Source of the DNA: Deltaproteobacteria bacterium
Lineage (GTDB): Bacteria > Myxococcota > Kuafuiibacteriia > Kuafuiibacteriales > Kuafuiibacteriaceae
Reading direction: 5' to 3'
DNA length: 64,000 bases
Assembly: GCA_016703535.1 (NCBI GenBank)
Contig: JADJBV010000001.1
Span: 2,294,001 to 2,358,000, forward strand
This document shows positions 25,783 to 35,082 of this stretch, one piece after another. The notes beneath the pieces are model-generated. The model saw nothing but the letters and a program-made list of their open reading frames with translations. It was not told where the DNA came from and searched no databases. Positions within the stretch are counted from its first letter, which is position 1; every line of letters begins with the position of its first letter. Both the position numbers and the translations under genes were made by a program.

Positions 25783-26681
25783 GGGGGCACGCAGGTGAAG
25801 CGCCCCGACATCCGCAGGCACAACCAAGCCGGCGGGCAGGTGCTGGGATCCTGAGGATCACACTCGTCGTTGAACCCGCCATCGAGGGGGTTGCCGCCAC
25901 TGCTGCAGACCGTCCGATCGCCCCGCTCGAAGTTCCGCTCGAGCACACACATCAATGGATCGACGCAGGCGCCCAACACCGTCAGGTCACACGGGAGCCC
26001 TTCGGTGGCCGGTTCGCTGCACAGACAACGTTCTTGGCCGGCGATCAGCGGGCAGGTGCAGCCGAGGGTGGTCTGGCAGATGTCGTTGTTGACCTCGCAG
26101 GGATCGCCCGGCGCGCCGTGGCTGCAGAACCACCAGGCCTCGCCCCGGGCTCCCTCCTGGCGCAAACACGCGCCGTTCGGACAGGAGGCGGGGACCATGC
26201 TGTCGCAGAGCATCGCGTCCGGGGCGACGGTCTCCAGGCACGTGCAGTCGGTGATGCCGACGGGGTTGGTCAGGCAAACGCAGCCGAGGGCGGTGCTGCA
26301 GACCTGGCTGGCCTTGCTGCAGGCCGATCCCTCCCGGCCATCGGTGCAGCGGTGGACGGTTTCGTCGTTGACCCGGCCGGGTTGGCAGGAGAACGGAGCG
26401 GCGCAGGTCTCGGGGTGGAGTGGGTCGCAGGGGGCGGCGTAGGTGCCAGCGGCGCGACAACCACAGCTGGGGACCGGTTCACCGACACACCCGCAGACCT
26501 CACCCGAAGTGCAAGCTGGGTTGCAAACGTATGGCCCCGCGTCCACCGGCGCCGCGTCGGGGAAGGCGGCGTCGGGGAAGCCGCCGTCGGGGAGCACGAA
26601 GCCGCCGCCGTCCCGAAGCCCGGAGCCTTTGTCGGAGCAGGCCAAGAGCCCAAGGAGGGCCAAGAGGAGCCATCGACGCAC
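25779..26681 (-). CDS. Cys-rich lipoprotein
   Basis: Predicted lipoprotein of 300 residues: signal MRRWLLLALLGLLAC with the lipobox Cys at 15. A Pro/Asp/Gly-rich spacer follows (DGG, DAA, PDAAP). The rest has more than 30 Cys in short motifs (CNPAC, CGCVG, CGCR, CSHG, CTCPL, CLCS, CVLERNF). Such arrays recur in myxobacterial secreted proteins and probably form disulfide-bonded knots. No function can be assigned. It is coupled to the DUF2064 gene by a four-base overlap. Confidence 0.65.
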   Translation of the reverse strand: MRRWLLLALLGLLACSDKGSGLRDGGGFVLPDGGFPDAAFPDAAPVDAGPYVCNPACTSGEVCGCVGEPVPSCGCRAAGTYAAPCDPLHPETCAAPFSCQPGRVNDETVHRCTDGREGSACSKASQVCSTALGCVCLTNPVGITDCTCLETVAPDAMLCDSMVPASCPNGACLRQEGARGEAWWFCSHGAPGDPCEVNNDICQTTLGCTCPLIAGQERCLCSEPATEGLPCDLTVLGACVDPLMCVLERNFERGDRTVCSSGGNPLDGGFNDECDPQDPSTCPPAWLCLRMSGRFTCVPP

Positions 26682-26730
26682 GATGTTTGGTGGTCGGCTG
26701 GCCGACGGGTTCGTGTCAACACCCCCCGGC

Positions 26731-27771
26731 TCAGAGGCGCTCGATCAGATCGTCGATCGGATCTTCCAGCTCCTCGAAGCCCTGGGCCTTGGCCAACTCG
26801 GCATACCGTTTGGCGGTGACCTTGTCGCCGACCTCGGCCGAACATTGGCCGGTGATGTAGTAGAGCTTGGCCCGCACCGTCGACGACCAGCTTTGGGGTT
26901 CGGTCTCCAGCCGTTTGCGGGCGTCGGTGAGGACCGCCAGCGAATCTTTGCAGCGTTTGGCCTCGTAGAGATCCACCGCCAGGTCGTAGGTGAACTGGGG
27001 GTTGGTCGGGAAACGATCGAACAAGGTCTTACTGTAGTCGACCGGCGCGCCGTTCTCTTCGCTGCGGTTCTCCCGGGAGAAGTGGTGCAGCACGTACATC
27101 GCGTCGTAGCGGTAGACCGAGGTGCCCTTGGCCACCTCCATCAGGTGTCGCCGGCCCTCCTCCGAATCTCCAGAAAGGCCGGCCAAGCCGAGCACCACCC
27201 GCATCGGGAAGCCGGAGTTGGCGGCCGCGCCGTTGACGATCCCCGAGACGTATTTTTGGGTCGGCGTCCCGGGGGCACCTTTGCGTTGGGCCAAGAGATC
27301 CTTGGTGCGGTTCACCTCTTTGAGCGCGTCGCCCTTGTCGCCCTTGTCGACCAAGGCCCGGACCCGCCGCATCCGGGCTTCGATCTCGAGATCCGCCAGG
27401 TGTTGCCCCTTGGGCCCGTTGACCTTGGCGAACTTGAACATCCGCAAGAGCACCCGCTCCCGGTTCTCCATCAAGGCCGGCAAGCGCCCGCCGACCGCGA
27501 TCTGGGTCTCGGCCAAGGCCGCCCGCAACCAGACCCCGCAGGCCTGATCTTCGACGTCGCCGCTGGCCTCCAAGGGCTTGATCCGCCGCTCGGCCTCGTC
27601 CATGTCGGCGGACAACACCGCCTCCATACCCTTTTGGCAGGAGGCCCGGTCATACCAGCGGGTCTCGTCGGGGGCGCCGGCCAGCAGCGCGCTCAGGGTC
27701 AGGGGCAACAGCAGGGCAGACATCGCAGCGACCATAACAACAACGACGTCGCTCCGGGTCCTCCCGATCAC
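26731..27771 (-). CDS. Exported TPR-like hypothetical protein
   Basis: Up to 346 residues. The coordinates use a GTG that gives basic MIGRTR before the hydrophobic segment; ATGs at 27735 and 27723 are alternative starts, and none has a good ribosome site. After the signal-like region the protein is helical with degenerate TPR-like repeats (DEAERRIKPLEASG, KGDALKEVNRTKDLL, AKLYYITGQCSAEVGDKVTAKRYAEL). It is likely periplasmic. It lies between kdsD and a Cys-rich lipoprotein gene in the same leftward run. Confidence 0.58.
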   Translation of the reverse strand: MIGRTRSDVVVVMVAAMSALLLPLTLSALLAGAPDETRWYDRASCQKGMEAVLSADMDEAERRIKPLEASGDVEDQACGVWLRAALAETQIAVGGRLPALMENRERVLLRMFKFAKVNGPKGQHLADLEIEARMRRVRALVDKGDKGDALKEVNRTKDLLAQRKGAPGTPTQKYVSGIVNGAAANSGFPMRVVLGLAGLSGDSEEGRRHLMEVAKGTSVYRYDAMYVLHHFSRENRSEENGAPVDYSKTLFDRFPTNPQFTYDLAVDLYEAKRCKDSLAVLTDARKRLETEPQSWSSTVRAKLYYITGQCSAEVGDKVTAKRYAELAKAQGFEELEDPIDDLIERL

Positions 27772-27791
27772 TGCGTGATGGGGATCACAAC

Positions 27792-28850
27792 CTACAAGAA
27801 GCGTTGGGCGAGGAGGTCCTGGACGTCCAACAGGCCGATCGGCCGGTGGTGTTCGTCGACCACCGGCACCTGATCCACGTGAAAGGCCCGGAGCACCTCG
27901 GCGGCGGTGCTGACCAGCTCTTCTTTGCCGACGGTCTTTGGATCCCGAGACATGACCGCTCGGACCTCGACCGAAAGGGACAAGGCCCCCTCTTGGGCCA
28001 AGCGCCGCAGATCCCCGTCGGTGAACAGGCCGACCAAACGTTTTTTCTTGTCGACCACCAAGGCCGCACCCGGGCGGCCGGGGGTGGCGGTCATGACGCC
28101 GATGACGTCCGAAAGTTTGGTGCGTTCATCGACCACCGGGACCATCGAGCCGGCCCGCATGATCCCGCCGACCCGCATCAACTTGCGGCCCAAGGCGCCC
28201 GCCGGATGAAAGCGGTGGAACTCTTCCTCGGTGAAGCCGCGCAGCTTCTGCACCACCACCGCCAGGGCGTCGCCCAAGGCCAACATCACGGTGGTCGAGG
28301 TGGTGGGGGCCAGGCCCGCGCCCGCTTCTTCCCAGCGCCCCATCTCCAAGGTGAGCTCCGCCTGTTTGGCCAAGGTGCAGCTTTTGCTCGCGGTGATGGC
28401 CAGGACCTGGGCGCCCAGGGTGCGGACCGGGCCGATCAGCCGCAAGATCTCTTCGGTCTCGCCGGAGTGAGACAAGGCCAAGACCACGTCGGCCGAGGTG
28501 ATGCGACCCAGATCGCCGTGCAGCGCGTCGGCCGGGTGCAGGAAAAAAGAGGGCGTGCCGGTGGAGGCGAAGGTGGCCGAGATCTTTTGGGCCACGAAGT
28601 TGGCTTTGCCCATGCCTGTGACCACCAGGTGGCCACGGCAAGCGGCGATCACCTGGGCCGCGGCTTGGAAGTCTCCGTTGATCCGGTCGGCCGCCAAACG
28701 CACCGCTTCGGCCTCGTGCAACAACACGCGGCGGGCCTCTTCCAAGATCCCCGGATCCGGCGGCACTTTCACCGGCACCGACCGAGCGCGCTTGGGGGCG
28801 GGCTTCTTCACCGACTTCTGCCGTTCGATCGCCGCGCGCCTGGCCACCAT
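27792..28850 (-). CDS. kdsD: Arabinose-5-phosphate isomerase (SIS + CBS pair)
   Basis: Interconverts ribulose-5-phosphate and arabinose-5-phosphate, the first step towards Kdo of lipopolysaccharide. About 352 residues from ATG 28850; the longer frame to 29036 overlaps the upstream gene. An Arg/Lys-rich N-terminal extension of about 25 residues is followed by the SIS domain (VVTGMGKANFVAQKISATFAS, ALSHSGETEEIL, ATTSTT-like TTSTTVML) and two CBS domains (MTATPGRPGAALVVD..., then DQVPVVDEHHRPIGLLDVQDLL). The HFHPAG-type motif appears as HRFHPAGALGRKL. It suggests a Gram-negative outer membrane with Kdo. kdsB, kdsA and kdsC are not in the window. Confidence 0.92.
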   Translation of the reverse strand: MVARRAAIERQKSVKKPAPKRARSVPVKVPPDPGILEEARRVLLHEAEAVRLAADRINGDFQAAAQVIAACRGHLVVTGMGKANFVAQKISATFASTGTPSFFLHPADALHGDLGRITSADVVLALSHSGETEEILRLIGPVRTLGAQVLAITASKSCTLAKQAELTLEMGRWEEAGAGLAPTTSTTVMLALGDALAVVVQKLRGFTEEEFHRFHPAGALGRKLMRVGGIMRAGSMVPVVDERTKLSDVIGVMTATPGRPGAALVVDKKKRLVGLFTDGDLRRLAQEGALSLSVEVRAVMSRDPKTVGKEELVSTAAEVLRAFHVDQVPVVDEHHRPIGLLDVQDLLAQRFL

Positions 28851-28896
28851 GCGGGTCGGGAACGTAGCGATCGTCGGAGTCGACTGTCCAGCTTGA

Positions 28897-30150
28897 TCAG
28901 AGGGCCAGGTGGACCCCGGCCTGGGCCTGGAGGTCACCGCTGAAGACCGTGGCGTCGACGAGTTGCGGGTCACCGAAGAAGCCAACCCGCGAGCCGCTGC
29001 CCGAAAACCCAACCTGTCGGAAGTGATAGCCCACACTCAGGTATAGGCCGAACAGCTCGTTGACCCAATAACGCGCCCCCCCTCCAAACCGAAGGGCGAT
29101 GCCCGAAGCGCTGGCCCCGGTGGTGGTCGGTGACTCCTTGTAGCCCACGATCAAACCACCCCGCAGATCGGCCTCGAGGGCCAAGGCCGCGGTCGGCAGG
29201 ACCCCGAGGCGCACGCCCCCCAACAGATCGAGGCCCGAATAACTGAGCACCACCGAGTTGTCGCCTTGGCTATCGACGCCCATCGAGGCCCAGGTCCCGG
29301 CCAGGAGTGGGGTCAACACAAAACGCCCGCCGTCGTCCCACTGGCTGAGGGCCAACTCGTAGCCAAGTTCCCCGCCGATGCTCAAGAAGCGCCCCTTCGG
29401 CTGGGCCGGATCGACTGGCGGATCGACGACCACCGAATATTGAACGGGGACAAAAGAGACGAAGGCGCCGATCAACAAGCCCGTCCCCGGGACGTGCAGC
29501 CGAGCGGCGCCGGTCAGGAGCAACAGCGGCGACAGCTCGTAGGCCAAACCTGTCACCTGGCCGTCGACGGCCACCGTATAGGCCGACAACATCTGGGTCC
29601 CTCCGCCGAGCGAAAGACGGAGCAGCTGATCTTCGCCCGACTTCGGCTTGTTTCCCCGGCCTTCGGTCTTGAGGGTGGGGGCCTCATCTTTGGGCTCGAT
29701 CCGGGTCACCGGCGGCGGAGGCGGGGGCGGTGGAGGAGGCGTCGAGTCGAGCCTCGGCGCCTTCACCTCGGCCGCACCTCGATCACGTTCGGCCACGGCG
29801 GCCCGACCCAAGGCCGTCCCCAACTCGCTCCCGGCCTTGGCCGCCCCACCCTTTCCGTAGGTGGCCCGGACGGTCTTCACCACCTTGCCATCGTTGCCGA
29901 GGAGCTGAGCTTCAGCGACGAAGCGCTTTTTGGGCGCCTTCTTCACAGTCAGGCGGATCTCGAAGTCGGCGTCGCCGTTGGTGACCGCTTTGGCGCCTTG
30001 TTCGTTCAGAGCGGCGACCAGGGCCGACCGGACCTTGGCGGCGCCCGAGCTTTTTTTCCCCGCCGGAACTGGCACGGCGATCTTGATCGGAGCGGCCCAG
30101 CCGGGGCTCGCCAACATGGTGAACAACAAGACCAAAAGCCAGGTCCGCAC
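28897..30150 (-). CDS. Outer-membrane beta-barrel protein with periplasmic N-domain
   Basis: A 417-residue exported protein. Signal peptide (MRTWLLVLLFTMLASPGWA) is followed by a domain of about 100 residues, KIAVPVPAGKKSSGAAKVRSAL..., reminiscent of domains that build small-molecule or protein-level scaffolds in myxobacteria. A Pro-rich spacer with ten Pro follows. The last 220 residues alternate hydrophobic and polar residues in beta strands rich in Gly, Tyr and Leu, and end in ...AGVHLAL, as in outer-membrane barrels, although the terminal residue is Leu rather than Phe. No named family. It lies between the RNase E/G gene and kdsD. Confidence 0.6.
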   Translation of the reverse strand: MRTWLLVLLFTMLASPGWAAPIKIAVPVPAGKKSSGAAKVRSALVAALNEQGAKAVTNGDADFEIRLTVKKAPKKRFVAEAQLLGNDGKVVKTVRATYGKGGAAKAGSELGTALGRAAVAERDRGAAEVKAPRLDSTPPPPPPPPPPVTRIEPKDEAPTLKTEGRGNKPKSGEDQLLRLSLGGGTQMLSAYTVAVDGQVTGLAYELSPLLLLTGAARLHVPGTGLLIGAFVSFVPVQYSVVVDPPVDPAQPKGRFLSIGGELGYELALSQWDDGGRFVLTPLLAGTWASMGVDSQGDNSVVLSYSGLDLLGGVRLGVLPTAALALEADLRGGLIVGYKESPTTTGASASGIALRFGGGARYWVNELFGLYLSVGYHFRQVGFSGSGSRVGFFGDPQLVDATVFSGDLQAQAGVHLAL

Positions 30151-30309
30151 GCGGGCCGAATGGTACCCGGGGCTCGGGCGGAACGCGAATCTGCGCCCGA
30201 CCGCCGCGAGGCACGAGTCTGGTCCGGAGGAACCCGGGCCACGGTGGGTGGCAAGCCCCCACGCCGCCTTGAACGCGGCGCGGGTTTGGCTGACCGAAGG
30301 TGCGGAGGC

Positions 30310-32325
30310 TCAGCGAGATCCGAAGAGTCGGTCCAACAAGGAGCGCTTCTCGGGGGCCTCGCCGCCGTCGACCGACGCCGCCGGGGGCAGTTCGGCGGCG
30401 GGCGACGAGGACACGCCGAGATCCGCGGCCCTCACCTCGGACGGAAGATCGGCCGGGACATCCAAGCCCGGGGCGCGCTTCTGGGTGATCCGCGCTTTGC
30501 GCTCCGCCTTGAGGCGAGCCAAAACCTCGGGCGAAGGACGGCCGGTGAAGGTCGTGTCGCCCTTGGCCTCGATCGTCGGCCGGCTTTCGGGCGGTGACGG
30601 AGGTGTCCCGCCATCGGCCGAGGCCGGCATCGGCAACTTTTCGCCATCCCGCCCACGTCGGCGACGTTTTTTCTTCTTGCCGCCCGGCTGAGCTTCGCCG
30701 GGCAACTCCGACACCAGGTCGTCGGTGCCGCTGGGCTCCAGGTTGCTTTCGGGGCTGCGCTTCTTCTTGAGCCGCTTCTTCCGCTTGTTGCCTCGATCGT
30801 TGCGGCGCTCTTCGCGCTGCGGGAGCCGATCGGTGAGTTCGCTGAGGATCTGGCCCTTGCTGAGGTAGGTGACCTCGTCCTTGCCCCGATCCATCTCGGC
30901 CCGGGCGAACACCAGAATTCGGCAGTGGTACTCGCGCTCCAGGCGCAAGAGATCTTGCCGTTTGTGGTTGGCCAGGTACTCGGCGGTCTCCTTGTGGGTC
31001 AACACCCGGACCTCACCGACCTCCCCTTGGGCCAAGCGGGTTTCGATCCGCCGCAACACGGACAGGGAGTGAGACTCACCGGTCCGCAGCCAGCCGGTGC
31101 CGCTGCAGATCTCACAGCGCCGCTGGAAGGCCTTGCGCATGCCTTGTCGGATGCGCTGCCGGGTCAACACGCAGAGGCCCTTGGAGTTGATTCGCGAGAT
31201 CTTGTAGCGGGCCTTGTCGTCCTTGGCCGCTTCGCTGAGGACCGACTCCACCTCGCGCTTGTGTTTGCTGACCTCCATGTCGATGAAATCGACGACCACG
31301 ATGCCGCCCAGGTCCCGCAACTTGAGTTGACGGGCCACCTCTTCGGCCGCCTCGCAGTTGGTCTTGTAGACCGTCTCTTCGTGCCCGCCTTCGCCGGTGT
31401 TTTTGCCGGAGTTGACGTCGATGGCCACCAAAGCCTCGGTGGTGTCGATGACGATCGAGCCACCGCTGGGCAGCTGCACCACCCGCTCGAAGGTCGCCTC
31501 GATCTGCTCCTCGACGTGGTAATAGGCGAAGATCGGGATCGGGTTCTGGAAGAACTTCAGCCGGTCCGTGTAGTCCGGCATGACGTCGTTGAAGTACTGG
31601 ACCGCGGCCTCGAACTCTTCCCGGTTGTCGATCTGAACTTCGTCGATCTCCTCGTTGAAGTAGTCGCGCAGGGTCCGCGCGATCAGATCCGGCTCAGCGT
31701 GGAGGATCGAAGGCGCCCGAGCGATCTGGGCGGTCTTCAGGATCTTCTCGTACTGGGCCACCAGGTTGTCGAGGTCCTTCTGGATCCCCATCCGGGTCTG
31801 GTGCAGGCCCGCGGTGCGGATGATGAAGCCGCAGTTGTCAGGCTTTTTGATCTTGGTGGCGATCGACTTGATCTGCTTACGGACCTTTTCGTCGTCGATC
31901 TTGCGGGAGATGCCGCCGGCGTCGCTGCCAGGCATCAACACCGTGTAGCGGCCCGGCAAGGACAGGTAGGTGGTGAGGGTCGCGCCCTTTTCACCGACCG
32001 CGTCCTTGGCCACCTGCACCAAGATGTCTTGGCCGCGCCGGAGCACGTCGGTGATCTTGGGGCGCCCCCCTTCGTTCCAGGGGCGGTAGTACTGGGACGC
32101 CGCCACCTCGCTGAAGGGCAAGAAGCCTTGTTTATGGGCGCCGATGTCGACGAAGGCCGCTTCGAGCGACCCCTCGACGTTGTGCACGACACCTTTGTAG
32201 ATGTTGCTTTTGAGGGTTGAGGTCTCGGCGGCTTCGATATCGAGCTCGGCGAGCTCACCGTCCTCCACGATCGCGATGCGCAGCTCGTTTTGAGCTGTCG
32301 CGTTGATGAGCATTCGGATGGTCAT
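30310..32325 (-). CDS. rng: Ribonuclease E/G family endoribonuclease
   Basis: RNA-processing and degradation enzyme of about 671 residues, intermediate between RNase G (about 490) and RNase E (over 1000). ATG 32325 gives the typical MTIRMLINATAQNELRIAIVEDGEL. An S1 domain follows (residues 35-120, VHNVEGSLEAAFVDIGAHKQGFLPFSE). The catalytic Asp lies in DVNSGKNTG near residue 300. The zinc-link Cys motif CEICSGTG is near 406. The last 170 residues are charged and low in complexity (KKRLKKKRSPES, KKKKRRRRGRD), a probable RNA- or protein-binding tail as in RNase E. Symbol uncertain between rng and rne. It diverges from guaB across a 273-bp gap. Confidence 0.9.
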   Translation of the reverse strand: MTIRMLINATAQNELRIAIVEDGELAELDIEAAETSTLKSNIYKGVVHNVEGSLEAAFVDIGAHKQGFLPFSEVAASQYYRPWNEGGRPKITDVLRRGQDILVQVAKDAVGEKGATLTTYLSLPGRYTVLMPGSDAGGISRKIDDEKVRKQIKSIATKIKKPDNCGFIIRTAGLHQTRMGIQKDLDNLVAQYEKILKTAQIARAPSILHAEPDLIARTLRDYFNEEIDEVQIDNREEFEAAVQYFNDVMPDYTDRLKFFQNPIPIFAYYHVEEQIEATFERVVQLPSGGSIVIDTTEALVAIDVNSGKNTGEGGHEETVYKTNCEAAEEVARQLKLRDLGGIVVVDFIDMEVSKHKREVESVLSEAAKDDKARYKISRINSKGLCVLTRQRIRQGMRKAFQRRCEICSGTGWLRTGESHSLSVLRRIETRLAQGEVGEVRVLTHKETAEYLANHKRQDLLRLEREYHCRILVFARAEMDRGKDEVTYLSKGQILSELTDRLPQREERRNDRGNKRKKRLKKKRSPESNLEPSGTDDLVSELPGEAQPGGKKKKRRRRGRDGEKLPMPASADGGTPPSPPESRPTIEAKGDTTFTGRPSPEVLARLKAERKARITQKRAPGLDVPADLPSEVRAADLGVSSSPAAELPPAASVDGGEAPEKRSLLDRLFGSR

Positions 32326-32598
32326 TGAGTGCTTTTCGGGGCGCAGGCCCACCCTTCGACAGGATGTTGAAGTCGGTGGGGAAACGTTTCACGCTGGCCG
32401 TGGAACAGGCGCCGCCCGATCCGAAATTTATAACGCCCCTCATCGTCGGGGGGTCGGCCTCTTGGTTGCCAAGCGCGAAAACCAAAACTGTCAAGAGCAT
32501 ACACCGGGGAGTCCCGAGACCGCCACGGAATATCTCGGGAACCGTGGTCGGCGCCCTTTGACCCTTGTCCGACCCGCCCCACCTGGCTAAGAAAGACC
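32326..32598. promoter_or_regulatory. Divergent promoter region, RNase E/G and guaB
   Basis: A 273-bp gap between two divergent housekeeping genes, with AT-rich patches near 32415-32435 and 32465-32500. It should hold promoters for both directions. In RNase E-type genes the leader often serves autoregulation, so a structured 5' leader is possible. No confident -35/-10 pair was found by eye. Confidence 0.35.
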
Positions 32599-34053
32599 AT
32601 GCTGAAGCCCCCTTTGGACGACGGCCTGGCCTTTGACGACGTCCTCATTAAGCCTCGTTATTCCGACACCTTACCCAAGGACGTGGACCTCAGCAGCCCC
32701 CTGACCGGGCGCCTCTCTTTGAAGATCCCCTTGGTCGCCGCGGCGATGGACACCGTGACCGAGGCCCAGCTGGCGATCGCCCTGGCGACCCTGGGCGGGA
32801 TCGGGATGATCCACAAGAACCTGCCCCCGGACCGGCAAGCCACCGAAGTCAAGAAGGTCAAGCGTTTCGAGGCGGGGATCATCAACAACCCGATCACCGT
32901 ACGGCCGGATCAGCTGATCCGCGACGCGCGGGCGCTGCGAGACGAACACCGCTTCTCCTCCTTTCCGGTGATCGAAGACGGCAAGGTGGTGGGCATCCTG
33001 ACCGGCCGCGACATGCGCGCCGCCGAAAACGCCATGGCCCCGATCCGGGCCTTCATGACCCAGGCGCCGATCACCGTTCGGGAAGGGACCTCCCCCTCCG
33101 AAGCCCGCAAGGTGATGCACCAACACCGGAAGGAGACCTTGCCGATCGTCAACGATCGCAACGAGCTGGTCGGCCTGATCACCCTCAAGGATCTCGACAA
33201 AAGTGTACGTCACCCGAACGCGGTCACCGATCAAAAGGGACGTCTTTTGGCGGGGGCGGCCATCGGCGTGGGTCCCGACCGGGAGAGCCGCACCCAGGCG
33301 TTGCTCGACGCCGAGGTCGACGTGTTGGTCATCGACACCGCCCACGGCCACAGCAAGGGTGTACTCGACGCGGTCAAGGACACGAAGCGGAACTGGCCCA
33401 AGGCCGAGGTCATCGCCGGCAACGTCGCCACCTATGAAGGCGCAAAGGCGCTGATGGACGCGGGCGCCGACGGCGTAAAGGTCGGCATCGGCCCGGGTTC
33501 GATCTGCACCACCCGAGTGGTGGCGGGGGTCGGCGTGCCCCAACTTTCGGCGATCGCCGATTGTGCCCGGGCCAGCCGAGAGCGGGGCATCCCGATCATT
33601 GGCGACGGTGGCATCAAATATTCGGGTGACGTGGTCAAAGCCCTGGCGGGCGGCGCCACCACGGTGATGGTGGGCTCCTTGTTGGCCGGCGTCGCCGAGT
33701 CCCCCGGTGAGGTGGTGTTGTTCGAGGGTCGGGCCTTCAAGGCCTACCGCGGCATGGGGAGTTTGGGCGCGATGGCCCAAGGCTCGGCCGAACGTTACGC
33801 CCAAGGGGGGGTCGAGTCGAACAAGCTGGTGCCCGAGGGCATCGAAGGTCGGGTGCCGTTCAAGGGGCCACTCGAAGAGACCGTCTGGCAGCTGATGGGT
33901 GGCCTGCGGGCGGGCATGGGCTACGTCGGCGCTGGCAACCTGGTGCAGCTGCGGGAGCTGGCGGAGTTCGTCCGCATCTCGGCGGCGGGGTTGAAGGAGA
34001 GCCACGTGCACGACGTGGTCGTCACCAAAGAGGCGCCGAACTACACGCGCTGA
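32599..34053 (+). CDS. guaB: Inosine-5'-monophosphate dehydrogenase
   Basis: Oxidises IMP to XMP with NAD, the committed step to GMP. 484 residues, the normal length. It begins GLAFDDVLIKPRYSDTLP and has two CBS domains at about residues 90-205. The active-site Cys lies in GSICTTR near residue 303, and the flap and cation site lie in GIGPGSICTTR and GDGGIKYSGDVVKAL. The Arg-Tyr loop follows (YRGMGSLGAM). ATG 32599 is the first good start. The next gene, a histidine kinase, begins 96 bases downstream; guaA is not adjacent. Confidence 0.97.
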   Translation: MLKPPLDDGLAFDDVLIKPRYSDTLPKDVDLSSPLTGRLSLKIPLVAAAMDTVTEAQLAIALATLGGIGMIHKNLPPDRQATEVKKVKRFEAGIINNPITVRPDQLIRDARALRDEHRFSSFPVIEDGKVVGILTGRDMRAAENAMAPIRAFMTQAPITVREGTSPSEARKVMHQHRKETLPIVNDRNELVGLITLKDLDKSVRHPNAVTDQKGRLLAGAAIGVGPDRESRTQALLDAEVDVLVIDTAHGHSKGVLDAVKDTKRNWPKAEVIAGNVATYEGAKALMDAGADGVKVGIGPGSICTTRVVAGVGVPQLSAIADCARASRERGIPIIGDGGIKYSGDVVKALAGGATTVMVGSLLAGVAESPGEVVLFEGRAFKAYRGMGSLGAMAQGSAERYAQGGVESNKLVPEGIEGRVPFKGPLEETVWQLMGGLRAGMGYVGAGNLVQLRELAEFVRISAAGLKESHVHDVVVTKEAPNYTR

Positions 34054-34149
34054 TCCCCGCCAGCGTTACGACCGTAGGACGCCGCGCCCGAAAACCCGCG
34101 GGCTGCATCCGGCCCCAATTTCGCACTGCGGCTCCTCTGGGAGGCGCAA

Positions 34150-35082
34150 ATGCGCGGGGCGGTCCCATCGACCGGCGGCGAGTTGGCGCGGCTCAACCGC
34201 GCCCTCCGCATGTTGAGCGACGCCAACCAGGCCTTGATCCGGGCCTCGGACGTCCCGACCCTGCTCAACGAGATCTGCCGAATTTCGGTGGAGGTCGGCG
34301 GCTACGCCTTCGCATGGATCGGAATGGTCCCGGCCGGTGGCCCTGAGGACGAGGTGGTCCCAACCGCCGAAGCCGGATCCGGCGCCGCCTACCTGGACCC
34401 TTCCACCCCAGCGCCCTCCCCGATCGGGGGAGGCACCATCGCCGAGGCCCTCGCCACCCGAACTCCGGTGGTCAGCCCCGCAATCGCCGATGACCCTCGT
34501 TTTGGCCCGCGGCGACAGGCCGCCCAGGACCGGGGCTTTTCGTCTTCGATCGTCTTCCCGCTCCTCGACGGGGACCGGCGGCTCGGGATCTACAAGGTCT
34601 ATCGAGGGACCCCCGGGCCGGTGGAGGAGCAGGAGTTGCAGATCCTCACTGAGCTCGCCGGCGACATCGCCTACGGGCTCAGGGCCCTCGAGACCCGAAG
34701 GGAGCGAGATCGGGCCCACAACGAGCTGCGGGCCGCCGCTCGGCTGCACCGAACCCTGCTCGACAACCTGCCCGACCTGGTCTTCCGGATCGAACTCGAC
34801 GCGACGGTCTCCTACGCCAGCCCTTCGGTGGAGCGGGCCCTGCCCGTGCCGACCGCGGAGCTGCGGGGCCGATCAATCTCCGAGCTCGAGGTCTGCGCCA
34901 ACCCCGCGGAGCGGGAGCGGCTGATGACCTCACTCCGGGAGGTGTTGGCGGGGCCCCAGCGACTCGCCAGGTGGCCTGGATCTCCACCCGGGAGGGGCCG
35001 CGACGGTTCGAGGTCCGGCACCTGGCCGAACGGGACGACCTGGGCCAAATCACCAGCGCCTTGTGCATCGCCACCGACCTGA
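34150..35082 (+). CDS. N-terminal part of hybrid histidine kinase (GAF + PAS), frameshifted
   Basis: First portion of a signalling kinase, with a sound start (GGGAGG seven bases before the ATG). Residues 25-180 are a GAF domain (VPTLLNEICRISVEVGGYAFAWIGMV..., EEQELQILTELAGDIAYGLRAL). A PAS domain begins near residue 200 (LLDNLPDLVFRIELDATVSYASPSVERALP). After about base 34955 the codon pattern fits the -1 frame, which continues the PAS domain and the rest of the kinase. This frame runs on to 35082 as nonsense-like Pro/Gly/Ser sequence. No slippery heptamer lies in frame here, so a lost base is more likely than programmed shifting. Confidence 0.72.
   Translation: MRGAVPSTGGELARLNRALRMLSDANQALIRASDVPTLLNEICRISVEVGGYAFAWIGMVPAGGPEDEVVPTAEAGSGAAYLDPSTPAPSPIGGGTIAEALATRTPVVSPAIADDPRFGPRRQAAQDRGFSSSIVFPLLDGDRRLGIYKVYRGTPGPVEEQELQILTELAGDIAYGLRALETRRERDRAHNELRAAARLHRTLLDNLPDLVFRIELDATVSYASPSVERALPVPTAELRGRSISELEVCANPAERERLMTSLREVLAGPQRLARWPGSPPGRGRDGSRSGTWPNGTTWAKSPAPCASPPT

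Noticed and set aside
30925..32220. Rightward 431-codon frame over the RNase E/G gene
   Set aside because: Antisense of a clearly identified housekeeping enzyme; no domain, no ribosome site.
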